64,000 bases of DNA from Kribbella sandramycini (GTDB lineage Bacteria > Actinomycetota > Actinomycetes > Propionibacteriales > Kribbellaceae). This document shows positions 35,246 through 47,155 of the stretch, piece by piece. The notes beneath the pieces were generated by a model. It did no database searches, was not told where the DNA came from, and saw only the letters and a program-made list of their open reading frames with translations. Position 1 is the stretch's first letter. Each line of letters begins with the position of its first letter. Both the position numbers and the translations under genes were made by a program. The stretch lies in the NCBI RefSeq assembly GCF_013131805.1, contig NZ_JABJRC010000008.1, forward strand, positions 1 through 64,000, given 5' to 3'.

Positions 35246-36442
35246 ATGCGGAAGAACTGGCCGGTGCTGACCGGCTGCGCGACAGCCGTCTGGTCCTTCG
35301 CCTATGGGGCGCTCGGCAGCTATTGGGCGACGGGCGGCGCCCACTACCCCTTCGCGAGGGTGCGTGACGACCGCTCCACGCGGTCCCTGCTGGAGGGCGC
35401 TCCGGTGGACGTCGTCGGACCCGTGATGGTCGTCCTGGGCCTCGCAGGCGGCGTCCTGGCGCTGCTGATGACGTTTCGGCGGCACCCCCGCGGCCGGGTC
35501 CCGCCGGCGATCGGCGCCGTCCTCGCCATCGGGCTGATGGTCGCGGTCCAGGACTACACGCTGGTGGCGATGGTCGCGCTGTCCCCGGCGCTGGTGGTCT
35601 TCGCGTTCACCGGCGTCCCGGGCGCACAGGACGGCGTCGGCGACATCCTCTACTGGCACCGGGTGAATCTGATCATCCTGTTCATCGGCGGCCTGCTCTG
35701 GGCGGTCACCGCGCTCGCCTACCACCGCCGTACGCGCGCCGCCTGCGTTTCCTGCGGCCGCAGCGACCGTACGCCGCCGCCCTGGACGACGCCCGAGTCA
35801 GCGCTGCGCTGGGGCCGGGGCGCGGTCGCCGTGTCGGTCGTTGCGAACCTGCCGTACGAGGCGACCCGGATCGCCTGGTACTTCGGCTGGCCGGTCGGAA
35901 TCAGCCGGGAATTCCACCAGATGATGGCCGACACGCCCGGCATGCTGGCGATGGGCCTGGGGCTGGCCGCGATGGGGATCGGCGGCGGCGTCCTCACCCA
36001 CGGGCTCGTGCATCGCTGGGGCGAGATCTACCCGCGCTGGATCTGGTTCAAGGCCGGCCGCCGCGTGCCGCCGCTGCTCGCGATCATCCCGGCCGCGACC
36101 GTGGCCGTCGTCCTGATCCCCGCCGGGCTGATGAACGCCCAGCTACCGCTCGACGGCGACAACTGGGCGGTGAATGCGCCCGGCATCCTCTGGGTCGTCT
36201 GGGGCGCCGCGCTGGGCGTTGCGACGTACGCCTATTACCTGCGACGCCGGCCCGCCTGCCGCCGCTGCGGCCGGGGCGTCACGTCCCGAAGCGACGCTCC
36301 CGCTGCGCATAGCTCCGCACCGCGCGCAGGAAGTCGACATGCCGGAAATCCGGCCAGAGGGCTTCGCAGAAGTAGAACTCGCTCAACGCGCTCTGCCAGA
36401 GCAGGAACCCGCCCAGACGCTGCTCCCCCGACGTCCGGATGA
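35246..36442 (+). CDS. Polytopic membrane protein of unknown function
   Basis: This protein of up to 398 residues has about eight hydrophobic segments, for example VVGPVMVVLGLAGGVLALLM and AVSVVANLPYEATRIAWYFGW. It also has a cytoplasmic ACVSCGRSDRTPPPW segment and an RRPACRRCGRG segment with Cys pairs that could bind metal. No family is recognised with certainty. The last 54 codons lie antisense to the cis-prenyl transferase gene (36279-36442) and look like shadow sequence, so the true end may be misjudged or a frameshift may have removed an earlier stop. The ATG at 35246 lacks a clear ribosome site. Confidence 0.65.
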   Translation: MRKNWPVLTGCATAVWSFAYGALGSYWATGGAHYPFARVRDDRSTRSLLEGAPVDVVGPVMVVLGLAGGVLALLMTFRRHPRGRVPPAIGAVLAIGLMVAVQDYTLVAMVALSPALVVFAFTGVPGAQDGVGDILYWHRVNLIILFIGGLLWAVTALAYHRRTRAACVSCGRSDRTPPPWTTPESALRWGRGAVAVSVVANLPYEATRIAWYFGWPVGISREFHQMMADTPGMLAMGLGLAAMGIGGGVLTHGLVHRWGEIYPRWIWFKAGRRVPPLLAIIPAATVAVVLIPAGLMNAQLPLDGDNWAVNAPGILWVVWGAALGVATYAYYLRRRPACRRCGRGVTSRSDAPAAHSSAPRAGSRHAGNPARGLRRSRTRSTRSARAGTRPDAAPPTSG

Positions 36443-37058
36443 CGAGGTCCGGATCGGGCTGGCCCTTGGTGTAGAGGTGTCGCGCGATGTGCTCGACGTC
36501 GATGTGCTCGGCCAGCTCCTCGATCGAACTGCCCTTCGCCGCCTCCTCCAGCAACAGCGAGCGGACGGCGTCGGCGAGCTCGCGGCGGCCGCCGTACCCG
36601 ACGGCGACGTTGACGAGCATGCCGCCGACGTCGTGGGTGGCGGTCTCGGCCCGCTTCAGGGTCTCGGCGGTGGCGCTCGGCAGCAGATCCAGCGCGCCGA
36701 CCGGGTGGATCCGCCAGCGGCCGATCGCGGTCAGCTCGTCGACTGCCTGCTCGATGATCCGCAGCAGCGGCTCGAGCTCGTCGGCCGGGCGGGTCAGGTT
36801 GTCGGTGGAGAGCATCCAGACGGTGACCACCTTGACGCCGAGGTCGTCGCACCAGTGCAGGAACTCGGTGATCTTGCTCGCCCCGGCCTCGTGGCCGTGC
36901 GACACCGGGTTGCCGGCCGACCGGGCCCAGCGCCGGTTGCCGTCGATGATGACGCCGATATGCTTCGGGATCCGCTCCGGGTCCAGGTACCGCCGGATCC
37001 GGCCCTCGTAGATCACCGTCAGCACATCGCGCAGCTTCTGCTTGCCAGGTGTCTGCAT
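36279..37058 (-). CDS. Short-chain cis-prenyl transferase (isoprenyl diphosphate synthase, UppS family)
   Basis: This 259-residue cis-prenyl transferase has the catalytic Asp in HIGVIIDGNRRWARSAG, VKVVTVWMLSTDNLTRP, VNVAVGYGGRRELADAVRSL and the C-terminal PDLVIRTSGEQRLGGFLLWQSALSEFYF motif. The position and sequence resemble the Z,E-farnesyl diphosphate synthase Rv1086 of M. tuberculosis more than long-chain decaprenyl synthases, and the neighbour order agrees. The product would prime longer polyprenyl phosphate carriers for wall synthesis. Its 3' end overlaps the convergent membrane protein frame by 164 bp. Confidence 0.9.
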   Translation of the reverse strand: MQTPGKQKLRDVLTVIYEGRIRRYLDPERIPKHIGVIIDGNRRWARSAGNPVSHGHEAGASKITEFLHWCDDLGVKVVTVWMLSTDNLTRPADELEPLLRIIEQAVDELTAIGRWRIHPVGALDLLPSATAETLKRAETATHDVGGMLVNVAVGYGGRRELADAVRSLLLEEAAKGSSIEELAEHIDVEHIARHLYTKGQPDPDLVIRTSGEQRLGGFLLWQSALSEFYFCEALWPDFRHVDFLRAVRSYAQRERRFGT

Positions 37059-37214
37059 GAGCAGCTACTCGCCTCCAAGTTCCTCACCTTGAGGCTAGCC
37101 CAGATCACGCTCCGAAAGTGACCCCGAACTTTTCACTTGGCCGCCGCATCGTAGACACGGGAGAAGGTGCGCCCGGCCGGTGACTTCGCCTACATTTCAT
37201 CCTTATGAGGGATG

Positions 37215-37234
37215 AACCTACGGTTCCGTAGGTT
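37215..37234. promoter_or_regulatory. 20-bp palindromic operator upstream of trhA
   Basis: AACCTACGG and CCGTAGGTT (37215-37223 and 37226-37234) form a perfect 9-bp dyad with a 2-bp centre, typical in size of a TetR operator. It lies about 45 bp before the TrhA start. A second dyad, CATCC/GGATG, lies immediately upstream (37198-37214). Confidence 0.6.
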
Positions 37235-37279
37235 ACGCTTGAGTAGGTATCCACCGCCCAGCACCCCGAAAGGACGGCG

Positions 37280-37975
37280 ATGACCGCTTCCAGTGCCCAG
37301 ACCCACGAACTCGGCCATCGGCTGTCCGAGCGGCTCGGCCCGCTCAAACCCAAGCTCCGCGGCTGGCTGCACGCCGGCACCTTCCCGCTGGCGACCGCCG
37401 GCGGCATCGTGCTGATCTGCCTCGCCCCGCACGCGAACGCCCGCTGGGCGGCCGCCGTCTACACCATCGGCGCGATGCTGCTGTTCGGCATCTCCGCGCT
37501 CTACCACCGCTTCTACTGGGGCCCGACCGGCGAGGCGATCCTGCGCCGGTTCGACCACAGCAACATCTTCCTGCTGATCGCCGGCACCTACACGCCGCTC
37601 GGCGTGCTGCTGCTGAGCGGCAAGGACCGCGTGTTCATGCTCAGCCTGGTCTGGGGCGGCGCACTGCTGGGCATCCTGTTCCGGGTGCTCTGGGTCGGCG
37701 CTCCGCGCTGGCTGTACACGCCGCTCTACCTGATCATGGGCTGGGCGGCGGTGTTCTGGATGGGCGACATCTACCATCAGGGCGGCGCGGCGGTGGTCAC
37801 GCTGATCGCGGTCGGCGGGCTGCTCTACTCGGTCGGCGCCGTCATCTACGGCACCAAGCGCCCGAATCCGTCGCCGCGCTGGTTCGGCTTCCACGAGATC
37901 TTCCACGCGTTCACGGTCGCCGCGTTCGTCTGTCACTACATCGCGGTCAGCATCGCGACGTACGCCGCGGGCTGA
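37280..37975 (+). CDS. Hemolysin III / TrhA family (PAQR) membrane protein
   Basis: This 231-residue protein has seven membrane helices and the PAQR-family conserved residues: ALYHRFYWG, RRFDHSNIFLLIAGTYTPLGV and a C-terminal HEIFHAFTVAAFVCHYIAV. The conserved His/Asp residues would bind zinc. Family members are proposed to affect membrane energetics or lipid homeostasis. AAAGGA precedes the ATG. A 20-bp palindrome upstream suggests TetR-type repression, and a hairpin terminator follows 12 nt after the stop. Confidence 0.92.
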   Translation: MTASSAQTHELGHRLSERLGPLKPKLRGWLHAGTFPLATAGGIVLICLAPHANARWAAAVYTIGAMLLFGISALYHRFYWGPTGEAILRRFDHSNIFLLIAGTYTPLGVLLLSGKDRVFMLSLVWGGALLGILFRVLWVGAPRWLYTPLYLIMGWAAVFWMGDIYHQGGAAVVTLIAVGGLLYSVGAVIYGTKRPNPSPRWFGFHEIFHAFTVAAFVCHYIAVSIATYAAG

Positions 37976-37987
37976 TCTGAAGGCTGG

Positions 37988-38013
37988 CTGAAGGGTCCTG
38001 CGGGACCCTTCAG
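37988..38013 (+). terminator. Terminator-like hairpin after trhA and directly before the next start codon
   Basis: CTGAAGGGTCC (37988-37998) pairs perfectly with GGACCCTTCAG (38003-38013) around a TGCG loop. It is 12 nt after the TrhA stop and only 2 nt before the ATG at 38016, so it could also hide that start codon region in a read-through transcript. Confidence 0.7.
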
Positions 38014-38015
38014 TC

Positions 38016-39155
38016 ATGACCATCCTGCAGTCGCTGACCGCGGCCGAGCTGACCGAGCTCGGCCGGTCGGTCGCTGGCGTACCCACCGCGCGCATCGATG
38101 ACGTGCGGGTCGAGGTCGTCGACTACCCGATCGGGACGCCCACGACCGAGGGCCTCTACCGCGTCCACGGGACGGCGGACGGCGCCGCCTGGTCCTGTTT
38201 CGTCAAATGCCTGCAGTCCGTCCGGCACTGGCCCTACCTGGCGATGGTTCCCGAGCAGTTCCGCGAGGATTTCGTCCGGAACCTCCCCTGGCAGCTGGAG
38301 ATCGCCGTCCACCAGAGCGACCTCGCCACGCTCCTCCCGGCCGGCATGCGCTTACCGAAGGCGTACCGGATCGACCTGTACGACGACGATCGCGGCTCGC
38401 TCTGGATGGAGGACGTCGTCCAGGAGCCCGGTCCGTGGCCGTTGGAGCGGTTCGAGCGCGCGGCGTATCTGCTGGGGCAGCTGTCGGCCCGCCGTCGGCC
38501 GCATCTGGTCGAGCCGCTCATCCCCCGCAGCAACGTCACCACACCGGGCGTCGGCTTGCGCTACTACGTGAGCGGCCGGGTGCAACGCGCTGCGCTGCCG
38601 GCGATCAACGACGACCAGACCTGGAAACACCCGATGCTTGCCGCAGCGGTCTGCAACCTGGGCGACCACGCGCTGCGCGACGACCTGGTTGAGCTGGGTG
38701 CCAGGCTGCCGGCCGTCCTCGATGCGCTCGAAGCGCTGCCGCAGTCCTATCAGCACGGGGATGCGAGCCCGCAGAACCTGCTGGTCCCGCTGGGGGCGCC
38801 GGACGAGTTCGTAGTGATCGACTGGGGCTTCGACTGCCCGCAGGCGATCGGCTTCGACTTGGGGCAGTTGCTGGTCGGCTTGGCGCATGCCGGTGAGCTG
38901 GCGCCCGAGGCGCTGCCGGCAGTACACAAGGCGATCCTGGCGGCCTTTCTGGCTGGGCTGGCCGAGGAGGGCTGCGATGCGACCGAGGAGCAGGTGCTGT
39001 ACGGCTACCTGGGGTCGCTGTGCGCCCGCGCCACCTTCACGGCGCTGCCGCTTGAGCAGATCACCCAGCCGGGCGCTCCGGCGCCGCTGGGCCTGTTCGA
39101 GCAGCGCCTGCGGCTGACGCGCACTTTGGTGAATTTGGTGTCGACCGTGGTGTAG
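38016..39155 (+). CDS. Aminoglycoside phosphotransferase-like kinase family protein
   Basis: This 379-residue protein has the protein kinase-like fold of APH/choline kinase type, with an ATP-site Lys region CFVKCLQSV, the catalytic loop YQHGDASPQNLLV and the metal motif VVIDWGFDCPQAIGFDLGQLLVGL. It may phosphorylate a sugar, antibiotic or small metabolite; the substrate is unknown. A rare TTA codon occurs at 38352-38354. No ribosome site is visible because a terminator-like hairpin ends 2 nt before the ATG, so either translation starts further in (GTG 38102 is in range but not typical) or initiation is structure-controlled. Confidence 0.8.
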   Translation: MTILQSLTAAELTELGRSVAGVPTARIDDVRVEVVDYPIGTPTTEGLYRVHGTADGAAWSCFVKCLQSVRHWPYLAMVPEQFREDFVRNLPWQLEIAVHQSDLATLLPAGMRLPKAYRIDLYDDDRGSLWMEDVVQEPGPWPLERFERAAYLLGQLSARRRPHLVEPLIPRSNVTTPGVGLRYYVSGRVQRAALPAINDDQTWKHPMLAAAVCNLGDHALRDDLVELGARLPAVLDALEALPQSYQHGDASPQNLLVPLGAPDEFVVIDWGFDCPQAIGFDLGQLLVGLAHAGELAPEALPAVHKAILAAFLAGLAEEGCDATEEQVLYGYLGSLCARATFTALPLEQITQPGAPAPLGLFEQRLRLTRTLVNLVSTVV

Positions 39156-39192
39156 CTGCAACGAATCGGGGTCGAACGGGTATCCATAGGGT

Positions 39193-41186
<1,994 letters not shown>

Positions 41187-42767
41187 CTAGCAGGTGGCGG
41201 TGCCGGCCGGGACGTTGATCCCCGCCATCGCCTTCTGGACCGCGATGCAGTTGGCCGACCCGGCGCCGTACAGCTCCTTGGCGGAGTTGATGACGCCGTT
41301 GCGGGCGGCCTGGTAGTTGGAGCCGGAGCTGAGCTTGGTGGTCAGCGTCCGGTACCAGATCTTGCCGACCACGTCCCGGCCCACACCGGTGAAGGTGGTG
41401 CCGTTACAGGACGCGGTGTTGTAGCTGACGCCGTTGATGGTCTTGGCGCCGGTGCCCTCGGAGGCCATGTAGAACCAGTGGTTCAGCGGGCCCGACGAGT
41501 AGTGCGGGTCCAGGTTCTTGGTTCCGGTGGTCCAGCAGTCCTGGCTGCGACCGTCCTTGTTCGGCTTGTCCATGTACCGCAACGGCGTGCCGTTGCCGTT
41601 GATGTTGATCTTCTCGCCGATCAGGTAGTCGCCCTTGTCGGAGGCGTTGTTCGCCGAGAACTCGACCAGCGTGCCGAAGATGTCCGACGTCGCCTCGTTC
41701 AGGCCGCCCGCGTCGCCGAAGTAGTTCAGGTTCGCGGTCGCCTCGGTGACGCCGTGGCTCATCTCGTGACCGGCGACGTCGATCGAGGTCAGCGGGCGCT
41801 GGTTGCCCTGACCGTCGCCGTACGTCATCTGGGTGCCGTCCCAGAACGCGTTCACATAGGCGTTGCCGTAGTGGACGCGGGAGCGGGCGCCGACGCCGTT
41901 GTTGCGGATGCCGTTGCGGCCGTGGGCGTTCTTGTAGTAGTCCCACGTCAGCTGCGAGCCGTAGTGCGCGTCGACACCGGCGGTCTGCCGGCTGGACGTC
42001 GTACCGTTGCCCCAGACATCGTCTGCGTCGGTGAACGTGGTGCCGGCGCCGGAGGTGCCGCCGTTCAGGTCGGTGGTCCAGTTGCCGCCGCGGCTGTTGT
42101 CCTTCAGCGTGAAGCCGGCCGACGTGCCGATCGAGACCTGGCCTGAGTACATCGAGTTACCGGTACCGGTCTTGATCTCGTCGTCCTGCGCCAGCACCTT
42201 GCCGGTCTTGGCGTCGATGAACGAGTGCAGCACCGACGGGGTCTGGTCCGGCTTGACGCCGTTCGTGACCACCTCGTACGCGAGTACAGGCTTGGACTCG
42301 GTCACGAAGACGACGAGCTGGCCCTTGTTCGTGGTGGCCTTGAAGCCGGCCGACTCGGCGCCCTTCGCCAGGGCGGCCGCCTGGGACAGCGTCGGCTTCG
42401 TGGACGCCAGGCCGACCTTGGCCGCGTCGCGGTTGTAGGTCACCTGGCTGATCGCGCCGGCGCCGTCCCGCTTCACGATCAGGTCGCCGCCGACGACCTT
42501 CAGGCCGTTGAACGTCCGGTCGTACCGGACGAACTCCGTGCCGTCGGCGTCCCGGACGACGTCCCGCACCTGCAGGACCTCACCCTTGGCCAGCCCGAGC
42601 GCGACCGCGGTCTTGGCGCTCAGCGCCTGCTCGGCCTGGACGGCGGACGGCTGGTTGAAACCGGAGTCGGGCAGCGGCGTCGTCCGCACGTCCGCGCCGG
42701 CCGGCACGACGGCCAGACCGGCAGCGGCGAGAACAGCGACGGCGCCAACTGATGTCAGTCGTTTCAC
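41187..42767 (-). CDS. Secreted M4 (thermolysin-like) metallopeptidase, short form
   Basis: This 526-residue preproenzyme has a signal peptide, a propeptide with FTP and PepSY-type domains to about residue 200, and the M4 catalytic domain. The zinc motif HEMSH is at residues 334-338, the third ligand Glu is in GGLNEATSD near residue 358, and the transition-state His is in SSGPLNHWFY. The protein ends at the catalytic domain (NVPAGTATC) without the extra module of its downstream paralogue. The GTG at 42767 has GAGGAG 7 nt upstream. It is a tandem duplicate of the gene at 42884-44959. Confidence 0.94.
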   Translation of the reverse strand: MKRLTSVGAVAVLAAAGLAVVPAGADVRTTPLPDSGFNQPSAVQAEQALSAKTAVALGLAKGEVLQVRDVVRDADGTEFVRYDRTFNGLKVVGGDLIVKRDGAGAISQVTYNRDAAKVGLASTKPTLSQAAALAKGAESAGFKATTNKGQLVVFVTESKPVLAYEVVTNGVKPDQTPSVLHSFIDAKTGKVLAQDDEIKTGTGNSMYSGQVSIGTSAGFTLKDNSRGGNWTTDLNGGTSGAGTTFTDADDVWGNGTTSSRQTAGVDAHYGSQLTWDYYKNAHGRNGIRNNGVGARSRVHYGNAYVNAFWDGTQMTYGDGQGNQRPLTSIDVAGHEMSHGVTEATANLNYFGDAGGLNEATSDIFGTLVEFSANNASDKGDYLIGEKININGNGTPLRYMDKPNKDGRSQDCWTTGTKNLDPHYSSGPLNHWFYMASEGTGAKTINGVSYNTASCNGTTFTGVGRDVVGKIWYRTLTTKLSSGSNYQAARNGVINSAKELYGAGSANCIAVQKAMAGINVPAGTATC

Positions 42768-42788
42768 TACAGCACTCCTCACGTGGTG

Positions 42789-42810
42789 GTCGCTGAATGG
42801 GCGCAGCGAC
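42789..42810 (-). promoter_or_regulatory. Leader hairpin of the short M4 peptidase gene
   Basis: GTCGCT (42789-42794) and AGCGAC (42805-42810) flank a 10-nt loop containing GGGCGC, just upstream of the ribosome site. The element is closely matched before the paralogous gene (44981-45004). Confidence 0.5.
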
Positions 42811-42883
42811 TCAGGGCGGTTTCACGTGCGCAGAGGATGCGGTCCGGGAGCCCTGACGACTCCCGGACCGCGGGTGGTGCAGA

Positions 42884-44959
42884 TCAGTTACCGGCGACCA
42901 GGGAGGTGTCGTCGACGACGAAGCTCGTCTGCAGGGAGGAGTCCTCCGCGCCGAGGAACCGCACCGTGACGGTCTTGCCCTTGTACTGCGTGACATTGAA
43001 CGTCTTCTGCGTGTACGTCGTGTTCTTGTTCAGGTTCGAGTACGTCGCCAGCGTGGTGGTCGTGCTGCCGTCGACGATCTGGACCTTGAGCGTGTCGTAC
43101 ACCACCGAGGAGGTGGTCTCGGCGGAGTCGATCCGGACCCAGAACGAGAGCGACGCGGAGGTCGCGGTCGCCGGGATGGCGACCGACTGGGCGACGTTCT
43201 CGGTGCTCGAGCGGCCGTTGCCCTGCAGCCACGCCTTGTAGCTGCCGGTACGGGCCGGCTTCGAGGTGCTGTTGGTGATCACACCCGAGGTGCCGGTCCA
43301 GTTCGTGGCGCCGGACTCGAAGCCCGGGTTCTTCAGCAGGTTGTCACCGGTCGGCGGCTCGGTGGTGCCGCCACAGGTGGCCGAGCCGGCCGGAACGTTG
43401 ATGGCGCTGAACGCCGCCGCGATGCCCTTGCACTCGGCGGAGTCGTTGCCGTACAGCTCCTTGGCGGACGTGATCGCACCCTCACGGGCGTCCGGGTAGG
43501 TGCTGCCCGAGCTGAGCTTGGTGCTCAGCGTGCGGTACCAGACCTTCGCGGCCACGTCGCGACCGACCGGGCTGGTGATGGTCGAGCCGTCGCAGGAGGC
43601 ACTGGTGTGGGTGACGCCGCCGATGACCTTGGAGCCGGTGCCCTCGGAGGCCAGGTAGAACCAGTGGTTCAGCGGGCCCGAAGAGTAGTGCGGGTCGGCG
43701 CCGCCGACTGCCGAGCTGTAGCAGTCGTAGCTGCGGCCGTCCTTGTTCGGCTTGTCCATGTAGCGCAACGGGGTGTTGTTCCCGTTGATGTTGATCTTCT
43801 CGCCGATCAGGTAGTCACCCGGGTCCTGCGCGTTGTTGGCGGAGAACTCGACGGTGGTGCCGAAGATGTCCGACGTCGCCTCGTTCAGGCCGCCGGCGTC
43901 CCCGAAGTAGTTCAGGTTCGCGGTCGCCTCGGTGACGCCGTGGCTCATCTCGTGACCGGCCACGTCGATCGACGTCAGCGGACGCTGGTTGCCCGCGCCG
44001 TCGCCGTACGTCATCTGGGTGCCGTCCCAGAACGCGTTCACGTACGCGTTGCCGTAGTGGACCCGCGAGCGCGCGCCCTGGCCGTTGTTGAAGATGCCGT
44101 TCCGGCCGTGGACGTTCTTGTAGTAGTCCCAGGTCAGCTGGGCGCCGAAGTGGGCGTCGACGCCGGCGGTCTGGCGGTTCGCCGTCGTCCCGCTGCCCCA
44201 GGTGTCGTCGGGGTCGGTGAAGATGGTGCCGGCGCCGGAGGTGCCGCCGTTCAGGTCGGTGGTGTTGTTGCCACCACGGCTCGGGTCCGACATCGAGTAG
44301 CTGCCGGAGGTGCCGATCGAGACCTGGCCGGAGTACATCGAGTTACCGGTACCGGTCTTGATCTCGTCGTCCTGCGCCAGCACCGCGCCGGTCTTGGCGT
44401 CGACGAACGAGTGCAGCACCGACGGCGTCTGGTCCGGCTTCACGCCGGTGGTGACGACCTCGTAGGCGAGCACGGGCTTGGACGGTGTCACGAAGACGAC
44501 CAGCGTCCCCTTGTTACCGGTGGCCTTGAACTTCGCGGCCTGGGCGCCCTTGGTCAGCGCGGCCGACTGGGACAGAGTCGGCTTGGTCGCGACGGCCACG
44601 GCCTTGGCGTTGTAGTTGTACTTGACCTGCCCGATCGTCTCGCCCTTGCGCTTGACGATCAGGTCACCGCCGACGACCGGCAGGCCGTTGTAGGTGCGGT
44701 CGTAGCGAACGAACTCGGTGCCGTCGGGGTCCTTGACCACGTCGCGCACCTTGAGCTGCTCACCACCGGAAAGTCCGAGTGCTGCGGCCGTCTGCGCGGT
44801 CAGCGCCTGCTCGGCCTGGACGGCGGCCGGCTGATCGAAGCCGGACGCCGGGAGCGGAGCGGTACGGTCGGCCGCACCGGCGGGCGAGCCGGTCAGCGCG
44901 CCGGCAAACCCTGCCGCCGCAACGATGGCCACCGCCCCTGCTGATGTCAGTCGTTTCAA
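42884..44959 (-). CDS. Secreted M4 (thermolysin-like) metallopeptidase with C-terminal beta-sandwich module
   Basis: This 691-residue paralogue of the preceding M4 enzyme has the same signal, propeptide, HEMSH and GGLNEATSD motifs. A linker (GGTTEPPTGD) is followed by a 152-residue module (42884-43342, NLLKNPGFESG...) shared with the M28 aminopeptidase. The module resembles CBM-like jelly-roll domains of secreted proteases and may bind substrate or cell wall. The start is TTG at 44959, with GAGGAG upstream as in the paralogue. The 5' leader carries a GGTCGCT/AGCGACC hairpin also found before the paralogue. Confidence 0.94.
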   Translation of the reverse strand: MKRLTSAGAVAIVAAAGFAGALTGSPAGAADRTAPLPASGFDQPAAVQAEQALTAQTAAALGLSGGEQLKVRDVVKDPDGTEFVRYDRTYNGLPVVGGDLIVKRKGETIGQVKYNYNAKAVAVATKPTLSQSAALTKGAQAAKFKATGNKGTLVVFVTPSKPVLAYEVVTTGVKPDQTPSVLHSFVDAKTGAVLAQDDEIKTGTGNSMYSGQVSIGTSGSYSMSDPSRGGNNTTDLNGGTSGAGTIFTDPDDTWGSGTTANRQTAGVDAHFGAQLTWDYYKNVHGRNGIFNNGQGARSRVHYGNAYVNAFWDGTQMTYGDGAGNQRPLTSIDVAGHEMSHGVTEATANLNYFGDAGGLNEATSDIFGTTVEFSANNAQDPGDYLIGEKININGNNTPLRYMDKPNKDGRSYDCYSSAVGGADPHYSSGPLNHWFYLASEGTGSKVIGGVTHTSASCDGSTITSPVGRDVAAKVWYRTLSTKLSSGSTYPDAREGAITSAKELYGNDSAECKGIAAAFSAINVPAGSATCGGTTEPPTGDNLLKNPGFESGATNWTGTSGVITNSTSKPARTGSYKAWLQGNGRSSTENVAQSVAIPATATSASLSFWVRIDSAETTSSVVYDTLKVQIVDGSTTTTLATYSNLNKNTTYTQKTFNVTQYKGKTVTVRFLGAEDSSLQTSFVVDDTSLVAGN

Positions 44960-44980
44960 GACAACATCTCCTCACGGTGT

Positions 44981-45004
44981 GGTCGCTGTTTGGGCGCAGC
45001 GACC
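44981..45004 (-). promoter_or_regulatory. Leader hairpin of the long M4 peptidase gene
   Basis: GGTCGCT (44981-44987) pairs with AGCGACC (44998-45004) around a 10-nt loop. Being retained before both M4 genes, it may act in mRNA stability or as an operator. Confidence 0.5.
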
Positions 45005-45183
45005 AATTCAGTTGGGGACGCCGGATGCTCTGGCGCAACAGTGCCACTGCTCACTTGTGACAGTGTGTGTCAGGACATGCGAGTTCTGTTACATCCGACT
45101 GAGGGAGGACTCTCGTCTCCGGCAGCCCCCGAGTCAAGCGATTGCCGCGAAATGACAGGGAAAACCCGCATTGACGACGATGG
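45005..45183 (-). other. Promoter region of the long M4 peptidase gene
   Basis: This gap of about 180 bp, lower in GC than its surroundings, lies between the M4 gene start and the convergent-side end of the YyaL gene. TTGACT (minus strand, near 45140) and several TGTCA/TGACA half-sites near 45057-45080 are visible, but no promoter can be fixed. No coding frame was seen. Confidence 0.35.
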
Positions 45184-47145
<1,962 letters not shown>

Positions 47146-47155
47146 AGCCCCAACG

